NCBI RefSeq assembly: GCF_003633685.1
Contig: NZ_RBKT01000001.1
Coordinates: 5,580,001-5,644,000 of the forward strand
Length of the DNA stretch: 64,000 nt
Direction of reading: 5' to 3'
From: Micromonospora pisi
GTDB lineage: Bacteria > Actinomycetota > Actinomycetes > Mycobacteriales > Micromonosporaceae
This document shows, piece after piece, positions 17,149 to 25,198 of the stretch (its first letter is position 1; each line of letters starts with the position of its first letter). A program made the translations under genes and the position numbers. The notes beneath the pieces are model-generated. The model made no database searches. It was not told where the DNA came from and worked only from the letters and a program-made list of their open reading frames with translations.

Positions 17149-17235
17149 CCTTCTGGCCTGCGACGACGATCCGTCCCTCGGCGTGCTCCGGGGCGACCGG
17201 ATGATGGACGCCACCACCAGCCGATAGGACCGGGA

Positions 17236-19509
17236 ATGAAGTTCAGCAACGGTTACTGGCGGATGCGCAACGGTGTGCACCCGCTCTATCCGATGCAGGT
17301 ACGCGACGTCGCGGTGGAGCCCGCCGCGCTGACCGTGTACGCCCCCACGAAGAAGATCCTCGGCCGGGGCGACACCCTCAACCAGCCACTGATCACCGTA
17401 CGGTGCAGTTCGCCGGCGCCGGACGTGATCGCGGTCAGGGTGGCGCACCTGCTCGGCGAGCGCCCCCGCCGCCCCGAGTTCCCGCTCGCCACCGACCCGG
17501 CGACCGAGGTACGGGTCAGCGACGGCGTCGACTACGCCACCCTCACCTCCGGTGCGCTCACCGCCCGGTTCCACCGGGGCGACGACTGGCGCCTCGAATT
17601 CGTCGCCGGTGACCGGGTGCTGACCAGCAGCGGGTACAAGAGCATGGCCGCGCTCGACACCGACGACGGCCCGTACGTCCGCGAGCAGCTCCTGCTCGGC
17701 GTCGGCGAGACGGTGTACGGGCTCGGCGAGCGCTTCGGCCCGGTGGTGAAGAACGGGCAGACCGTCGACATCTGGCAGGAGGACGGCGGCACCAGCAGCG
17801 AGCACGCGTACAAGAACGTGCCGTTCTACCTGACCACCGCCGGGTACGGCGTCTTCGTCAACCACCCCGGCAACGTGTCGTTCGAGGTCGGCGCCGAGGC
17901 GGTCTCGAAGGTCTCGTTCAGTGTCGCCGGGCAGTCGATGGAGTACCTGGTCATCTACGGCCCCACCCCCCGGGAGATCCTGCGCAGGTACACCGCGCTC
18001 ACCGGCCGTCCCGCGCTCCCGCCGGCCTGGTCGTTCGGCCTCTGGCTGAGCACCTCCTTCACCACCTCGTACGACGAGGAGACGGTGCACAAGTTCGTCG
18101 GCGGCATGGCCGACCGGGACCTGCCGCTGTCGGTTTTCCACTTCGACTGCTTCTGGATGCGCGAGTTCCACTGGTCCGACTTCGAGTGGGACCCGAAGGT
18201 CTTCCCGGACCCGGTCGGCATGCTCAAGCGGCTGCGTGAGCGCAACCTGAGGATCTGCGTCTGGATCAACCCGTACATCGCCCAGCGGTCGGCGCTCTTC
18301 GCCGAGGGCATGGCGCACGGCTACCTGGTCCGGACCGCCAACGGAGACGTCTGGCAGTGGGACGAGTGGCAGGCCGGCATGGCGCTGGTCGACTTCACCA
18401 ACCCCGAAGCCCGGACCTGGTACGCCGGGAAGCTGCGCGGTCTGCTGGAGATGGGGGTGGACGCGTTCAAGACCGACTTCGGTGAGCGGATCCCGACCGA
18501 CGTGGTCTGGTACGACGGCTCGGACCCGGAACGGATGCACAACTACTACACCCAGATCTACAACCAGGTCGTCTTCGATCTGCTCCGGGAGCACCGGGGC
18601 GAGGGGGAGGCGGTGCTCTTCGCCCGTTCGGCCACCGCCGGTGGCCAGCAGTTCCCGGTGCACTGGGGTGGCGACAGCGAGTCCACTTTCGAGTCGATGG
18701 CCGAGACGCTGCGCGGCGGGCTCTCGCTGGCCATGTCCGGCTTCGGCTACTGGAGCCATGACATCGGCGGTTTCGAGGGCAAGCCGGATCCCGCCCTGTT
18801 CAAGCGCTGGGTGCCGTTCGGGCTGCTCTCCACGCACAGCCGCCTGCACGGCAGCCAGAGCTACCGGGTGCCGTGGGACTTCGACGAGGAGGCGGTGGAC
18901 GTGCTGCGGACCTTCACCCGGCTCAAGGCGCGGCTGATGCCGTACCTGTTCGGGCAGGCGCTGGTCGCGCACCGGGAGGGGATGCCGGTGCTCCGGCCGC
19001 TGGTGGCCGAGTTCCCGGACGATCCGGCGGTGCCGTACCTGGAGCGGCAGTACCTGCTCGGCGACAGTCTGCTGGTGGCGCCGGTGTTCAACGCGGAGGG
19101 TGCGGTGAGCTACTACGTGCCGGAGGGCACCTGGACCGACCTGATCACCGGTACGGAGGTCGCCGGCCCGCGCTGGGTCCGGGAGTCGGTCGGCTTCGAG
19201 CGGGTGCCGGTCCTGGTCCGCCCCGGTACGGTGCTGCCGCTCGGCGCGGTGCAGGACCGCCCCGACTACCCGTACGCCGACGGGGTGACCCTGGCGGTCT
19301 ACCAGCTCGCCGACGGCGCCGAGGTGACGGTGACCGTGCCCGCCCCCGACGGCACCGAGGCGGCGCGTTTCTCGGTCGTCCGTTCCGGGGCGACACTGAC
19401 CGCGACCCGGCTCTCCGGCGCCCCCGCCCCCTGGGCGGTCCGCCCGACCCCCACCGCCGACCCCCACCCCGTCCCCGCCACCCACACCACCTGGACCGGC
19501 CCCTGCTGA
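17236..19509 (+). CDS. yicI: Alpha-xylosidase, GH31
   Basis: 757 aa, close to the length of E. coli YicI. The N-terminal beta domain begins MKFSNGYWRMRNGV, as in YicI. The nucleophile is Asp414 within FKTDFGERIP and the acid/base is Asp480 in HWGGDSES; both motifs and their spacing match GH31 alpha-xylosidases. There is no signal peptide, so it acts in the cytosol on imported isoprimeverose or xyloglucan oligosaccharides, removing alpha-1,6-xylose. A LacI-type operator upstream suggests induction by a sugar. Transporter genes are not adjacent. GGGA precedes the ATG. The gene symbol reflects similarity; xylS is also used. Confidence 0.92.
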   Translation: MKFSNGYWRMRNGVHPLYPMQVRDVAVEPAALTVYAPTKKILGRGDTLNQPLITVRCSSPAPDVIAVRVAHLLGERPRRPEFPLATDPATEVRVSDGVDYATLTSGALTARFHRGDDWRLEFVAGDRVLTSSGYKSMAALDTDDGPYVREQLLLGVGETVYGLGERFGPVVKNGQTVDIWQEDGGTSSEHAYKNVPFYLTTAGYGVFVNHPGNVSFEVGAEAVSKVSFSVAGQSMEYLVIYGPTPREILRRYTALTGRPALPPAWSFGLWLSTSFTTSYDEETVHKFVGGMADRDLPLSVFHFDCFWMREFHWSDFEWDPKVFPDPVGMLKRLRERNLRICVWINPYIAQRSALFAEGMAHGYLVRTANGDVWQWDEWQAGMALVDFTNPEARTWYAGKLRGLLEMGVDAFKTDFGERIPTDVVWYDGSDPERMHNYYTQIYNQVVFDLLREHRGEGEAVLFARSATAGGQQFPVHWGGDSESTFESMAETLRGGLSLAMSGFGYWSHDIGGFEGKPDPALFKRWVPFGLLSTHSRLHGSQSYRVPWDFDEEAVDVLRTFTRLKARLMPYLFGQALVAHREGMPVLRPLVAEFPDDPAVPYLERQYLLGDSLLVAPVFNAEGAVSYYVPEGTWTDLITGTEVAGPRWVRESVGFERVPVLVRPGTVLPLGAVQDRPDYPYADGVTLAVYQLADGAEVTVTVPAPDGTEAARFSVVRSGATLTATRLSGAPAPWAVRPTPTADPHPVPATHTTWTGPC

Positions 19510-19521
19510 CCTTCCCCCGCC

Positions 19522-19576
19522 GATCATGAAGTTGGCGCGGACGTCGGCCCGGACTGTCCGCGCCAACTTCATGATC
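19522..19576. terminator. Long palindrome, bidirectional terminator
   Basis: Perfect 21-nt arms at 19522-19542 and 19556-19576 around a 13-nt loop. It begins 12 bp after the xylosidase stop and its end overlaps the stop of the convergent YqeB-like gene. The arm core ATGAAGTTGGCGCGGAC may be another dispersed repeat of this lineage; only one copy is in the window. Confidence 0.85.
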
Positions 19577-20297
19577 AACCCGGGTGGTCGGGTACGCGGC
19601 GCCAGTACTGGTGCTTCTTCCGTTCGTCGCGGACCACGTAACCGAGCTGACCCAGCTCCCCACGGATCCTGGACGCGTACCCGGACTTGTCCTCCTTCAA
19701 CGCCTTCTGACGGGCGGCGAGAAGGACGTTCACCGCGTCCGGCAGGTCGCCGACCGGGGCCACCCAGAGCCGGTACTCGGCCCGGTGCGGATCCTCGGCG
19801 ACCCACCGGAACCCGTGCGCCTCGAACGCCTCGCGCAGCGCCTCGGCGTCCAGATCCGACTTCTCCCGGGCCAGTTCCGCCCCGGCCGGGTCCAGCAGCA
19901 CCAACTGCTTGCCGTCGAGGAAGACCAGCGCGATGTCCGCCCCGTCGACGCTCCGTACGGTCCCGTTCCCCCGAGACAGGGTGACCCGCTCGGCGGCGAC
20001 GGTCACCGCCAACTGCTCGTGCACCGCCGCGACGGCGACGATCAGCCCGGCGACCAGGCCGATGGCGACCGCCCCGAGCGTCGCGGCCGGCTCGGGCAGG
20101 TCGTCCACGAACTTCGCCGGATACTTCACCGGTGCCCAGGGCAGCTTCATCAACCAACCGGTGATCGCGTTCAGCCCGCCGATGACACCCGCGCCGAGCA
20201 GCGGGAACAGACCCCAGATCAGCACCCGTACCCAGCCCGGCTCGGCCACCTTCCGCGCGTTCGCCGGCCCGGCCGGTCCGGCACCGGAGGCGGTCAC
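19575..20297 (-). CDS. YqeB-like membrane protein
   Basis: 240 aa. Two transmembrane helices lie near residues 23-50 and 70-95 (GVIGGLNAITGWLM; AVAIGLVAGLIVAVAAV), then a PH-like cytosolic part (VTVAAERVTLSRGN...IALVFLDGKQLVLLDPAGAELA). The C-terminus is charged (RDERKKHQYW). The overall layout matches the YqeB family of unknown function. The GTG start directly follows the permease stop (TAGGTG), so it belongs to the ABC operon, where it may modulate the transporter. Confidence 0.72.
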   Translation of the reverse strand: MTASGAGPAGPANARKVAEPGWVRVLIWGLFPLLGAGVIGGLNAITGWLMKLPWAPVKYPAKFVDDLPEPAATLGAVAIGLVAGLIVAVAAVHEQLAVTVAAERVTLSRGNGTVRSVDGADIALVFLDGKQLVLLDPAGAELAREKSDLDAEALREAFEAHGFRWVAEDPHRAEYRLWVAPVGDLPDAVNVLLAARQKALKEDKSGYASRIRGELGQLGYVVRDERKKHQYWRRVPDHPG

Positions 20298-21095
20298 CTA
20301 CGACACCTCGCGCCGGACGATCCGTACCATTCCGGCGGCGAGCGGTAGCAGCACCCAGACCAGCACCGACACGGCGATCCGGCCCCACTGACCGGCGGTC
20401 ACCTCGGACGTGGTCAGCGGCATCATGGTGACGCTGAGGTCGAGCCACTCCGCGACCCGGCGCAGCCCACTGATCAATCCGCCCAGGATCGACCACACCA
20501 TCGGCAACACCAGGTAGAGCACGATCGCCAGCGGGGTGTTCAGGAACAGCATGCCGAACGCCACCCCCATCACCACGTTGACGACCTGGAACAGGGCCGC
20601 GTACGCGATGATGACCGGCTCGAACGACCAGGTGCCGGCCCCACCGGTCGCCCCCGCGAGCGCGGTGCCGATCGCGGCGACCGCCAGGCTGGCCAGCACC
20701 GAGGCGAGCGCGGCGATCGTCGCTGCGGCGATCTTCGCCACCAGCACCCGGGACCGCTGCGGCACCAGGGCGAACGTCGTCATCGCGGTGCGCTGCGACC
20801 ACTCGCCGGTGACCAGCAGGATGCCGAGCACCGGCAGCAGGATGCCGACCGGAAGCAGCGACGGGACGAAGAAGTTGACGAAGGTCTGGTCCGCCTCCGG
20901 CATGACGAAGAGCTGGACGGTGACGATCGCCGCCGCGGCCAGGGCGATCACGATCAGCAGCCAGTAGCCGGCCCGGGTGTCGGTGAGCTTGCGCAGCTCG
21001 ACCCCGGTGAGCCGGGCGAGCCCGGCACGCCGCAGCGCCGGATGCGTGGCCGGCCCGGCCGGCGAGGTGGTCGAGTTGATGGTCGCGGTGGTCAT
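20298..21095 (-). CDS. ABC-2 type transporter permease
   Basis: 265 aa with six hydrophobic helices. The N-terminal cytosolic stretch LTGVELRKLTDTRAGYWLL is the typical coupling segment of ABC-2 permeases in Actinobacteria. ATG 21095 overlaps the ATPase stop by 4 nt. With the ATPase it should form an exporter with two copies of each subunit. The substrate is unknown; similar pairs facing a NarL-type sensor are often tied to antimicrobial peptide or lipid stress. Confidence 0.87.
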   Translation of the reverse strand: MTTATINSTTSPAGPATHPALRRAGLARLTGVELRKLTDTRAGYWLLIVIALAAAAIVTVQLFVMPEADQTFVNFFVPSLLPVGILLPVLGILLVTGEWSQRTAMTTFALVPQRSRVLVAKIAAATIAALASVLASLAVAAIGTALAGATGGAGTWSFEPVIIAYAALFQVVNVVMGVAFGMLFLNTPLAIVLYLVLPMVWSILGGLISGLRRVAEWLDLSVTMMPLTTSEVTAGQWGRIAVSVLVWVLLPLAAGMVRIVRREVS

Positions 21096-21991
21096 TTGAC
21101 TGCCTCCAGTACCGAGTCACCGGCGGTCAGAGTGAGGAAGATCTGTTCCAGGCCGTTGCTCTCGGCGGAACGCAGCTCGATCAGGACCGCGCCGGCGTCA
21201 GCCGCGACCCGACCCACCGCCACCGGCTCCGCCTGCACCAGCAGGCTGCCGTCGGTGCTGGTGGTGGCGGTCAGCCCGGCCCGCTCCAACGCCGTACGCA
21301 GCGTCTGCGGGTCGAGCGCCCGAACCACCGTCCCGGTCCCGGCCAGCAGTTCGTCCTTGCTGCCCTGGGCGACGATCCGGCCACCCCCGATCACGACCAG
21401 CCGGTCCGCCACCGCCTCCACCTCCCGCAGCAGGTGGGAGGAGAGCAGCACGGTGCCACCCCGGTCGGCGAACTCGCGCAGCAGGCCGCGCATCCAGAAG
21501 ATGCCCTCCGGGTCCAGGCCGTTCGCCGGCTCGTCCAGGATCAACACCCGGGGCTCACCGAGCAGCGCCTGCGCCAGGCCGAGCCGCTGCCGCATACCGA
21601 GCGAGTACTTCCCGACCCGCCGCTTCGCCGCGACCGCGTTCAGCCCGACCCGCTCCAGGGTCTCCCCGACCCGCCGCCGGTCGACCCCCATGGTCAACGC
21701 GGCCAGGGTCAGCGCCTCCTGGCCGGTACGCCCGGCGTGCTGGGCGGAGGCGTCCAGCAGGATGCCGATCTCCCGCCCCGGGTTCGGCAGGTCCTGGTAC
21801 CGGACGCCGTTGATCGTCGCGGTGCCGGCCGAGGGCGGGGTCAGCCCGCAGATCATCCGCATCGTGGTGGACTTGCCGGCGCCGTTCGGACCGAGGAATC
21901 CGGTCACCGTGCCCGGTTCGCACTGGAACGTCACATCGTTGACGGCCGGATGGGCACCGTACCGTTTGCTCAGATGGTTGACCGCAATCAT
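21092..21991 (-). CDS. ABC transporter ATP-binding protein
   Basis: 299 aa from ATG 21991. Walker A is GPNGAGKST, the Q-loop region is ILLDASAQ, the signature is YSLGMRQRLGLAQALL, Walker B is VLILDEPANGLD, and the H-loop is LLSSHLL. The signature has YSLGM in place of LSGGQ, which is common in this subfamily. The last about 80 residues form the DUF4162-like tail of drug-exporter ATPases. It is coupled to the permease by ATGA and divergent from the sensor kinase gene, so the two-component system probably controls it. Confidence 0.93.
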   Translation of the reverse strand: MIAVNHLSKRYGAHPAVNDVTFQCEPGTVTGFLGPNGAGKSTTMRMICGLTPPSAGTATINGVRYQDLPNPGREIGILLDASAQHAGRTGQEALTLAALTMGVDRRRVGETLERVGLNAVAAKRRVGKYSLGMRQRLGLAQALLGEPRVLILDEPANGLDPEGIFWMRGLLREFADRGGTVLLSSHLLREVEAVADRLVVIGGGRIVAQGSKDELLAGTGTVVRALDPQTLRTALERAGLTATTSTDGSLLVQAEPVAVGRVAADAGAVLIELRSAESNGLEQIFLTLTAGDSVLEAVK

Positions 21992-22120
21992 GCGACCAGC
22001 TTGACCGTCCGCTGCCACCCGCCGCTGCGGCCGTCGGTCGGCTTCGCGCGACCTTGGTCTACGGTCCGGCCTCGACTTTGGTCGCTGTCCGAGGCCGGTG
22101 ACAGTTCGTAACATGGGGTC

Positions 22121-23371
22121 GTGACCGGTATCGCGGCTTCGGAGAACGCGTGGCTGCTGCCGTCCGCCCTGACCGCCGAGTCGGACCGGGCCGGACGCCA
22201 GCCGCGCCGGACCACCCGCGACTGGATCGTCGACTCGCTGATCTTCCTGATCGCCTTCGGCTTCGCCGTTTTGGTCTCCTGGGACCTGCACCAGCGCGAT
22301 CAACCGACCCCGCTCGGCGGCACCATCCCGGAGTGGCTGCTCACCCTGGACGGCTGGTTCAGTGCCCTGCTCTGCGCCGTGCTCTGGGTACGCCGCCGTT
22401 GGCCGATCCAGCTCGCGGTGGCCGTGCTGCCGTTGAGCCTGATCTCGGCCCCGTCCGCGATGGTCGTCCTGATCCTGCTCTTCACCGTGGTGGTGCACCG
22501 GCCCTTCAAGGTGGCCGCACCAGTGGTCGGCCTGCACCTCCTGGCCGCGCTCGCCTTCTGCTGGATGCGCCCCGACCCCACCGTCAGCATCCGGGCCGCG
22601 GTCGCATTGGCCATCACGTTCACCGCCTCGGTGGTGCTCTGGGGCATGGTGGTCCGGGCCCGCCGCCAGTTGGTGGTCTCGCTGCGGGAACGGGCGCACC
22701 GGGCCGAGGCCGAGCAGCAGTTGCGCGTCTCCCAGGCCCGGCACCTGGAACGGACCCGGATCGCCCGGGAGATGCACGACGTGCTCGCCCACCGGATCTC
22801 GCTGCTCAGCCTGCACGCGGGGGCGCTCGAATTCCGCCCCGACGCACCATCGGACGAGGTGGCCCGGGCCGCCGGGGTGATCCGGGACAACGCCCACCAG
22901 GCGCTCCAGGACCTCCGTGAGGTGATCGGGGTGCTCCGCGAGGAGTCCGCCGCCGACGGACCGGAACGTCCCCAGCCGACCCTGGCGGACCTGTCCACGC
23001 TGGCCGAGGAGTCGCGGATGGCGGGGATGCGGGTCAGTGTCCGGGAGCGGGTCGAGCGGGCCGACGCGGTACCGGCCGGGATCGGGCGCAGCGCGTACCG
23101 GATCGTGCAGGAGGGGCTGACCAACGCCCGCAAGCACGCGTTCGGCGCCGCGGTCACGGTGACCGTCGCGGGTGGTCCCGGCACCGGGCTGAGCGTCGAG
23201 GTCTGCAACCGCTGGCCGGTCGGGCAACCGCCCGCGCAGCGGATTCCGGGCACCGGCACCGGACTGGTCGGGCTCACCGAGCGGACCAACCTGGCCGGCG
23301 GACGGCTGGAGCACGGCCGTACCGAGTCCGGTGACTTCCGGCTGGCGGCGTGGCTGCCGTGGTCGGCGTGA
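22121..23371 (+). CDS. NarL-type sensor histidine kinase
   Basis: 416 aa. The N-terminus has four to five transmembrane helices with short loops, an intramembrane-sensing layout. The HisKA_3 dimerisation box is ARLERTRIAREMHDVLAHRIS-like with phospho-acceptor His219. The HATPase part has an N-box (VQEGLTNARKHA) and G-box (GTGTGLVGLTERTNLAGG). TAACAT at 22109-22114 stands 6 nt before the GTG, so the mRNA is probably leaderless. The response-regulator gene overlaps its stop. It is divergent from the ABC exporter operon, the likely target. Confidence 0.93.
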   Translation: MTGIAASENAWLLPSALTAESDRAGRQPRRTTRDWIVDSLIFLIAFGFAVLVSWDLHQRDQPTPLGGTIPEWLLTLDGWFSALLCAVLWVRRRWPIQLAVAVLPLSLISAPSAMVVLILLFTVVVHRPFKVAAPVVGLHLLAALAFCWMRPDPTVSIRAAVALAITFTASVVLWGMVVRARRQLVVSLRERAHRAEAEQQLRVSQARHLERTRIAREMHDVLAHRISLLSLHAGALEFRPDAPSDEVARAAGVIRDNAHQALQDLREVIGVLREESAADGPERPQPTLADLSTLAEESRMAGMRVSVRERVERADAVPAGIGRSAYRIVQEGLTNARKHAFGAAVTVTVAGGPGTGLSVEVCNRWPVGQPPAQRIPGTGTGLVGLTERTNLAGGRLEHGRTESGDFRLAAWLPWSA

Positions 23372-24108
23372 GGGACGGGGCAACGGGCGACAGCTCAGCG
23401 GTGAGCCCACCCATCCGGGTGCTGCTGGTCGACGACGACGCGTTGGTCCGGGCCGGCCTGTCCATGATCCTCGGCGGGGTGCCGGACCTGCGGGTGGTGG
23501 GGGAGGTGGCCGACGGTGCGGAGGTCGCCGCCGCGGTCGCCGCGTACGCCCCGGACGTGGTGTTGATGGACATCCGGATGCCCCGGGTGGACGGGCTCGC
23601 CGCGACCGAGGCGCTGCGCGCGGCACCCGACCCGCCCGAGGTGCTGGTGCTGACCACCTTCGACGCGGACGAGCACGTGCTCCGGGCGCTGCGGGCGGGG
23701 GCGAGCGGGTTCCTGCTCAAGGACACCCCACCGGCCGAGATCGTGCACGCGGTCCGTCGGGTCGCGGCGGGCGAGGCCACCCTGTCGCCAGCGGTCACCC
23801 GCCGGCTGATCGCGTACGCGACCGGTCCGACCGTGGGACCTCGGGCCGGTGCTCCGCCCGGGCCGGGTGGGCCCGGTGGTGTAGCACCGCGGCGGGACCG
23901 GGCGCTCCGGCAGCTCGCCGGGCTGAGCGAGCGGGAGCGGGAGGTCGCGCTGGCGCTCGGTCGGGGCTGCTCGAACGCGGAGATCTCGGCCGAGCTCTTC
24001 ATGAGCGTGGCGACGGTCAAGGCGTACGTCTCCCGGTTGCTGGCCAAGCTGGAGCTGAACAATCGGGTGCAGGTGGCGCTGCTGGTGCACGACGCCGAAC
24101 TGGTCTGA
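23368..24108 (+). CDS. NarL/FixJ-type response regulator
   Basis: 246 aa from GTG 23368, which overlaps the kinase TGA (GTGA). The receiver domain has the acidic pair in LLVDDDALVR, phospho-acceptor Asp68 in VLMDIRMP, the Thr in VLTTFDADE and Lys in FLLKDTPP. A Gly/Pro-rich linker of about 30 residues follows, then a LuxR helix-turn-helix (LSEREREVALALGRGCSNAEISAELFMSVATVKAYVSRLL). It should bind DNA when phosphorylated by the adjacent kinase. GTG 23401 is an alternative start. Confidence 0.93.
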   Translation: MRDGATGDSSAVSPPIRVLLVDDDALVRAGLSMILGGVPDLRVVGEVADGAEVAAAVAAYAPDVVLMDIRMPRVDGLAATEALRAAPDPPEVLVLTTFDADEHVLRALRAGASGFLLKDTPPAEIVHAVRRVAAGEATLSPAVTRRLIAYATGPTVGPRAGAPPGPGGPGGVAPRRDRALRQLAGLSEREREVALALGRGCSNAEISAELFMSVATVKAYVSRLLAKLELNNRVQVALLVHDAELV

Positions 24109-24256
24109 GCCGCGTTTGTCCGTTCGGCGTCTTCTCCAGATGACCGCACTTCTCACCTTCCGCTGCTGACGTCGGTCGATGCCTTCCCCAGAATGGCCAA
24201 CGAGTATTCGTCTGATGACGATGAGTAGTCGTGGGTGGCGTGGGAGGCGGATGGCA

Positions 24257-25198
24257 ATGCCGGACAGCAGACTCAGTCAGCCGCAACTGGCCGCCATCCT
24301 GGCCCGCTACGACATCGCCGCCCCCGGGGTGGTGCCGGAACCGGACGGAACCACGAACAGCAGCTACCTGATCCGGGGCAGGTCGGCGTCGTACGTGCTG
24401 ACCGTGCTCGACGACCACGACGAGAACTCGGCCCGTCGGCTCACCGCCCTCCTCGACCACCTGGTCCGGCACGGGGTGCCGACGAGCCGCCCACTGCGCG
24501 GCCGGGACGGCACCGAACTGACCACCTTCGGAGGTACGCCGGTCCTGGTCAAGCAGTACCTGCGGGGCGACTGCCGGGCGCAACTGCCCCGGTACAACTG
24601 CGCCGCCGCCGGTGAGCTGCTCGGCCGGGTGCACACCGTGCCGGTCCCGAACTGGCTGCCCCGGCGCGGGCGTCGACTCCCCGCCGGTTGGTTGGCCCAG
24701 GTGGACACGTTCGCCGACCGGCGCTTCGCCGACTGGCTCCGCGAACAGTGGGTCGACGCAGCCGCCGTCGAAACCCTCGCCGGCCCGTACGGGCTGGTGC
24801 ACGGTGAGTACGCCGCCCGGAACCTGGTCGTCGGCGAGGACGGGCGGCTCGCCGTACTCGACTGGGAGACGGCAAGCCACGACCTGCTCGTACTCGACCT
24901 CGGCGCGGCGCTGATCCGGCTCTGCGCCATCGACGGGCGATTCGACGCCGACCGTGCCGCCGCGCTGCTCGCCGGCTACCGGCGGAGCCGGGAACTGACC
25001 GACGCCGAGTACGCCCACCTGCGGGCCGCCGCGCACCACGCCGGACTCCGCATCGCCTACCACCGCTATCTGCGCTACCGGCGCAACCGCCCCAACCCGG
25101 TACGCGCACACCTCTACCGCGCCCTGCCCGGCTTCCTGGCCAGCCTCGACCAGCACTGGCCACGGCTCCTGGTCAACTCCGGGGCGCGGGGACGGTGA
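24257..25198 (+). CDS. Aminoglycoside-phosphotransferase-fold kinase with HGE loop
   Basis: 313 aa from ATG 24257 (GGAGG 9 nt upstream). The fold is APH/homoserine-kinase II-like: DGTTNSSYLIRG is the nucleotide loop, VLVKQYL the Lys strand, and LDWETAS the DFG equivalent. The catalytic loop reads HGEYAARN (residues 182-189), with Glu184 where the family has the catalytic Asp of HGD. Asn189 is kept. The substrate is unknown. Its 3' end overlaps the convergent hydrolase gene by 26 bp. The HGE variant could mean altered chemistry or loss of activity. Confidence 0.8.
   Translation: MPDSRLSQPQLAAILARYDIAAPGVVPEPDGTTNSSYLIRGRSASYVLTVLDDHDENSARRLTALLDHLVRHGVPTSRPLRGRDGTELTTFGGTPVLVKQYLRGDCRAQLPRYNCAAAGELLGRVHTVPVPNWLPRRGRRLPAGWLAQVDTFADRRFADWLREQWVDAAAVETLAGPYGLVHGEYAARNLVVGEDGRLAVLDWETASHDLLVLDLGAALIRLCAIDGRFDADRAAALLAGYRRSRELTDAEYAHLRAAAHHAGLRIAYHRYLRYRRNRPNPVRAHLYRALPGFLASLDQHWPRLLVNSGARGR

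Larger units (their letters stand above)
16828..17235 (+). other. Intergenic region upstream of the xylosidase
   Basis: 408 bp without a convincing gene. The first half looks featureless. The second half carries the xylosidase promoter (17086-17115) and a LacI-type operator (17133-17148), listed separately. Confidence 0.6.

Noticed and set aside
16435-21120. 1561-codon open frame on the - strand
   Set aside because: Only its last 130 codons look like a protein; the rest is antisense to the GH31 gene and the ABC genes and has the Arg/Gly/Pro-rich look of a GC-bias shadow frame.
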